A stretch of 45,774 nt of DNA from Byssothecium circinans (Eukaryota; Ascomycota; Dothideomycetes; Pleosporales; Massarinaceae): contig ML976999.1 of the NCBI GenBank assembly GCA_010015675.1, forward strand, positions 191,537 to 237,310, read 5' to 3'. The notes under the pieces were generated by a model. It worked only from the letters and a program-made list of their open reading frames with translations. It made no database searches and was not told the origin of the DNA. Made by a program: the position numbers and the translations under genes. Shown here piece after piece: positions 45,143 through 45,774 of this stretch; position 1 is the stretch's first letter, and the number at the start of each line of letters is the position of its first letter.

Positions 45143-45774
45143 GGCTGCTGCTCCAATACTTCAACAACAGATCGACGTCAGACAGTATGGTATCGTACGT
45201 GCGATTCCCAACTAGAGTTGCGGCCATCGCGAGTAGATAGAGGGCCAGGAGGGCCAAGTTTGTAGTAGTTATTACTAATATCTTGCTTTACATAGGATAA
45301 ATCCTCTAGGTATGTACTTTTTATATGCTCGCTATGCTTTTTACATGCTAGCTATACTTTTTATATAACGTAAAGCACCACCGAACCGCGCACACCACCA
45401 AACCGCGCAGAATTCCTTGGCAACACTAACTTACTTAACTTTATCGCTATTATTATCCACATTACTACTTAATATAATAAACTAAGTACTAGCTTCTAAC
45501 TTAGAAGAACCCTCTTTATCTACTTAATACGTTCTTATATTATACCTAACCTTACTATAGTTACTATAGTAGTAAATACTTAACGTATTCCACCACCGAG
45601 ACGGCCACTTTTGCTTGGCAGCGAAAACTAAAGAGTATTATCTTAATAACAAAGCCAAGCCTTGATATTTTCTTTTAAAATTTTAAACATAGATAGATAT
45701 ATATATATACTAATAGCTATTAAATTCTTATAGCTATAGCTTACGTAATAAAATAGTTATTAACCTATAAAGTA
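45143..45774. repeat. AT-rich block, probably RIP-mutated repeat
   Basis: The first 100 bp are the 5' region of the HET gene. From about 45,260 the sequence becomes very rich in TA dinucleotides with hardly any open frame, except for short GC-richer islands near 45,376-45,415 (CACCACCGAACCGCGCACACC) and 45,590-45,630. This mix is what RIP-degraded transposons look like. The block runs off the window, so the element cannot be named. Confidence 0.5.

Noticed and set aside
1..45774. CRISPR arrays, rRNA genes, bacterial-type operons, origin-like elements
   Set aside because: None seen; the sequence is eukaryotic and the only regular repeats are microsatellites, a minisatellite, TIRs and the 226-bp tandem pair.

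Overview
The window looks like filamentous ascomycete (Pezizomycotina) nuclear DNA. Evidence: short GT..AG introns of about 47-120 nt with CTAAC-type branch sites, a HET-domain gene, fungal-type pogo and hAT transposase relics, C:G-to-T:A nonsense changes of the kind left by repeat-induced point mutation (RIP), and conserved fungal genes (SUI2, YVC1, TVP38, SPO7, SPO71). A dothideomycete is my guess for the class, but nothing in the sequence fixes it.

Left end (1-2.7 kb): a complete but dead pogo/Fot1-type DNA transposon with perfect 79-bp terminal inverted repeats and a stop-riddled transposase, followed by the 3' end of a decayed hAT transposase. Next come a secreted metallo-beta-lactamase-fold hydrolase (-), Spo7 (+), a secreted M6-type HExxH metalloprotease (+), about 2 kb with no gene I can support, a long (AC)n microsatellite, and a RING-type protein whose N-terminus is a 30-bp minisatellite.

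Middle (12.7-30 kb): accessory and decaying DNA. It holds the 3' part of a broken GH18 chitinase gene, a novel-looking multi-pass membrane protein (intact), a DAL5-type MFS transporter with five in-frame stops, a frameshifted 3-hydroxyisobutyrate-dehydrogenase-like fragment, a broken F-box gene, and a tandem 226-bp repeat next to a diverged inverted-repeat pair. Within the inverted repeats lies a three-exon minus-strand gene that no single ORF reveals: splicing joins exons 2 and 3 into a leucine heptad coiled coil. A small GPI-type cell-wall protein follows.

Right part (30.7-42 kb): a housekeeping block, all on the plus strand: TVP38 (Golgi membrane), SUI2 (eIF2-alpha), YVC1 (vacuolar TRP channel) and SPO71 (PH-domain sporulation protein). 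It ends with a convergent HET-domain incompatibility gene and a very AT-rich block at the window edge that looks like RIP-mutated repeat. There are no operons; genes act individually. Loose themes are lipid and membrane regulation (SPO7, SPO71, TVP38, YVC1) and a set of decayed catabolic or secretory genes beside repeats. I found no tRNA, rRNA or CRISPR.
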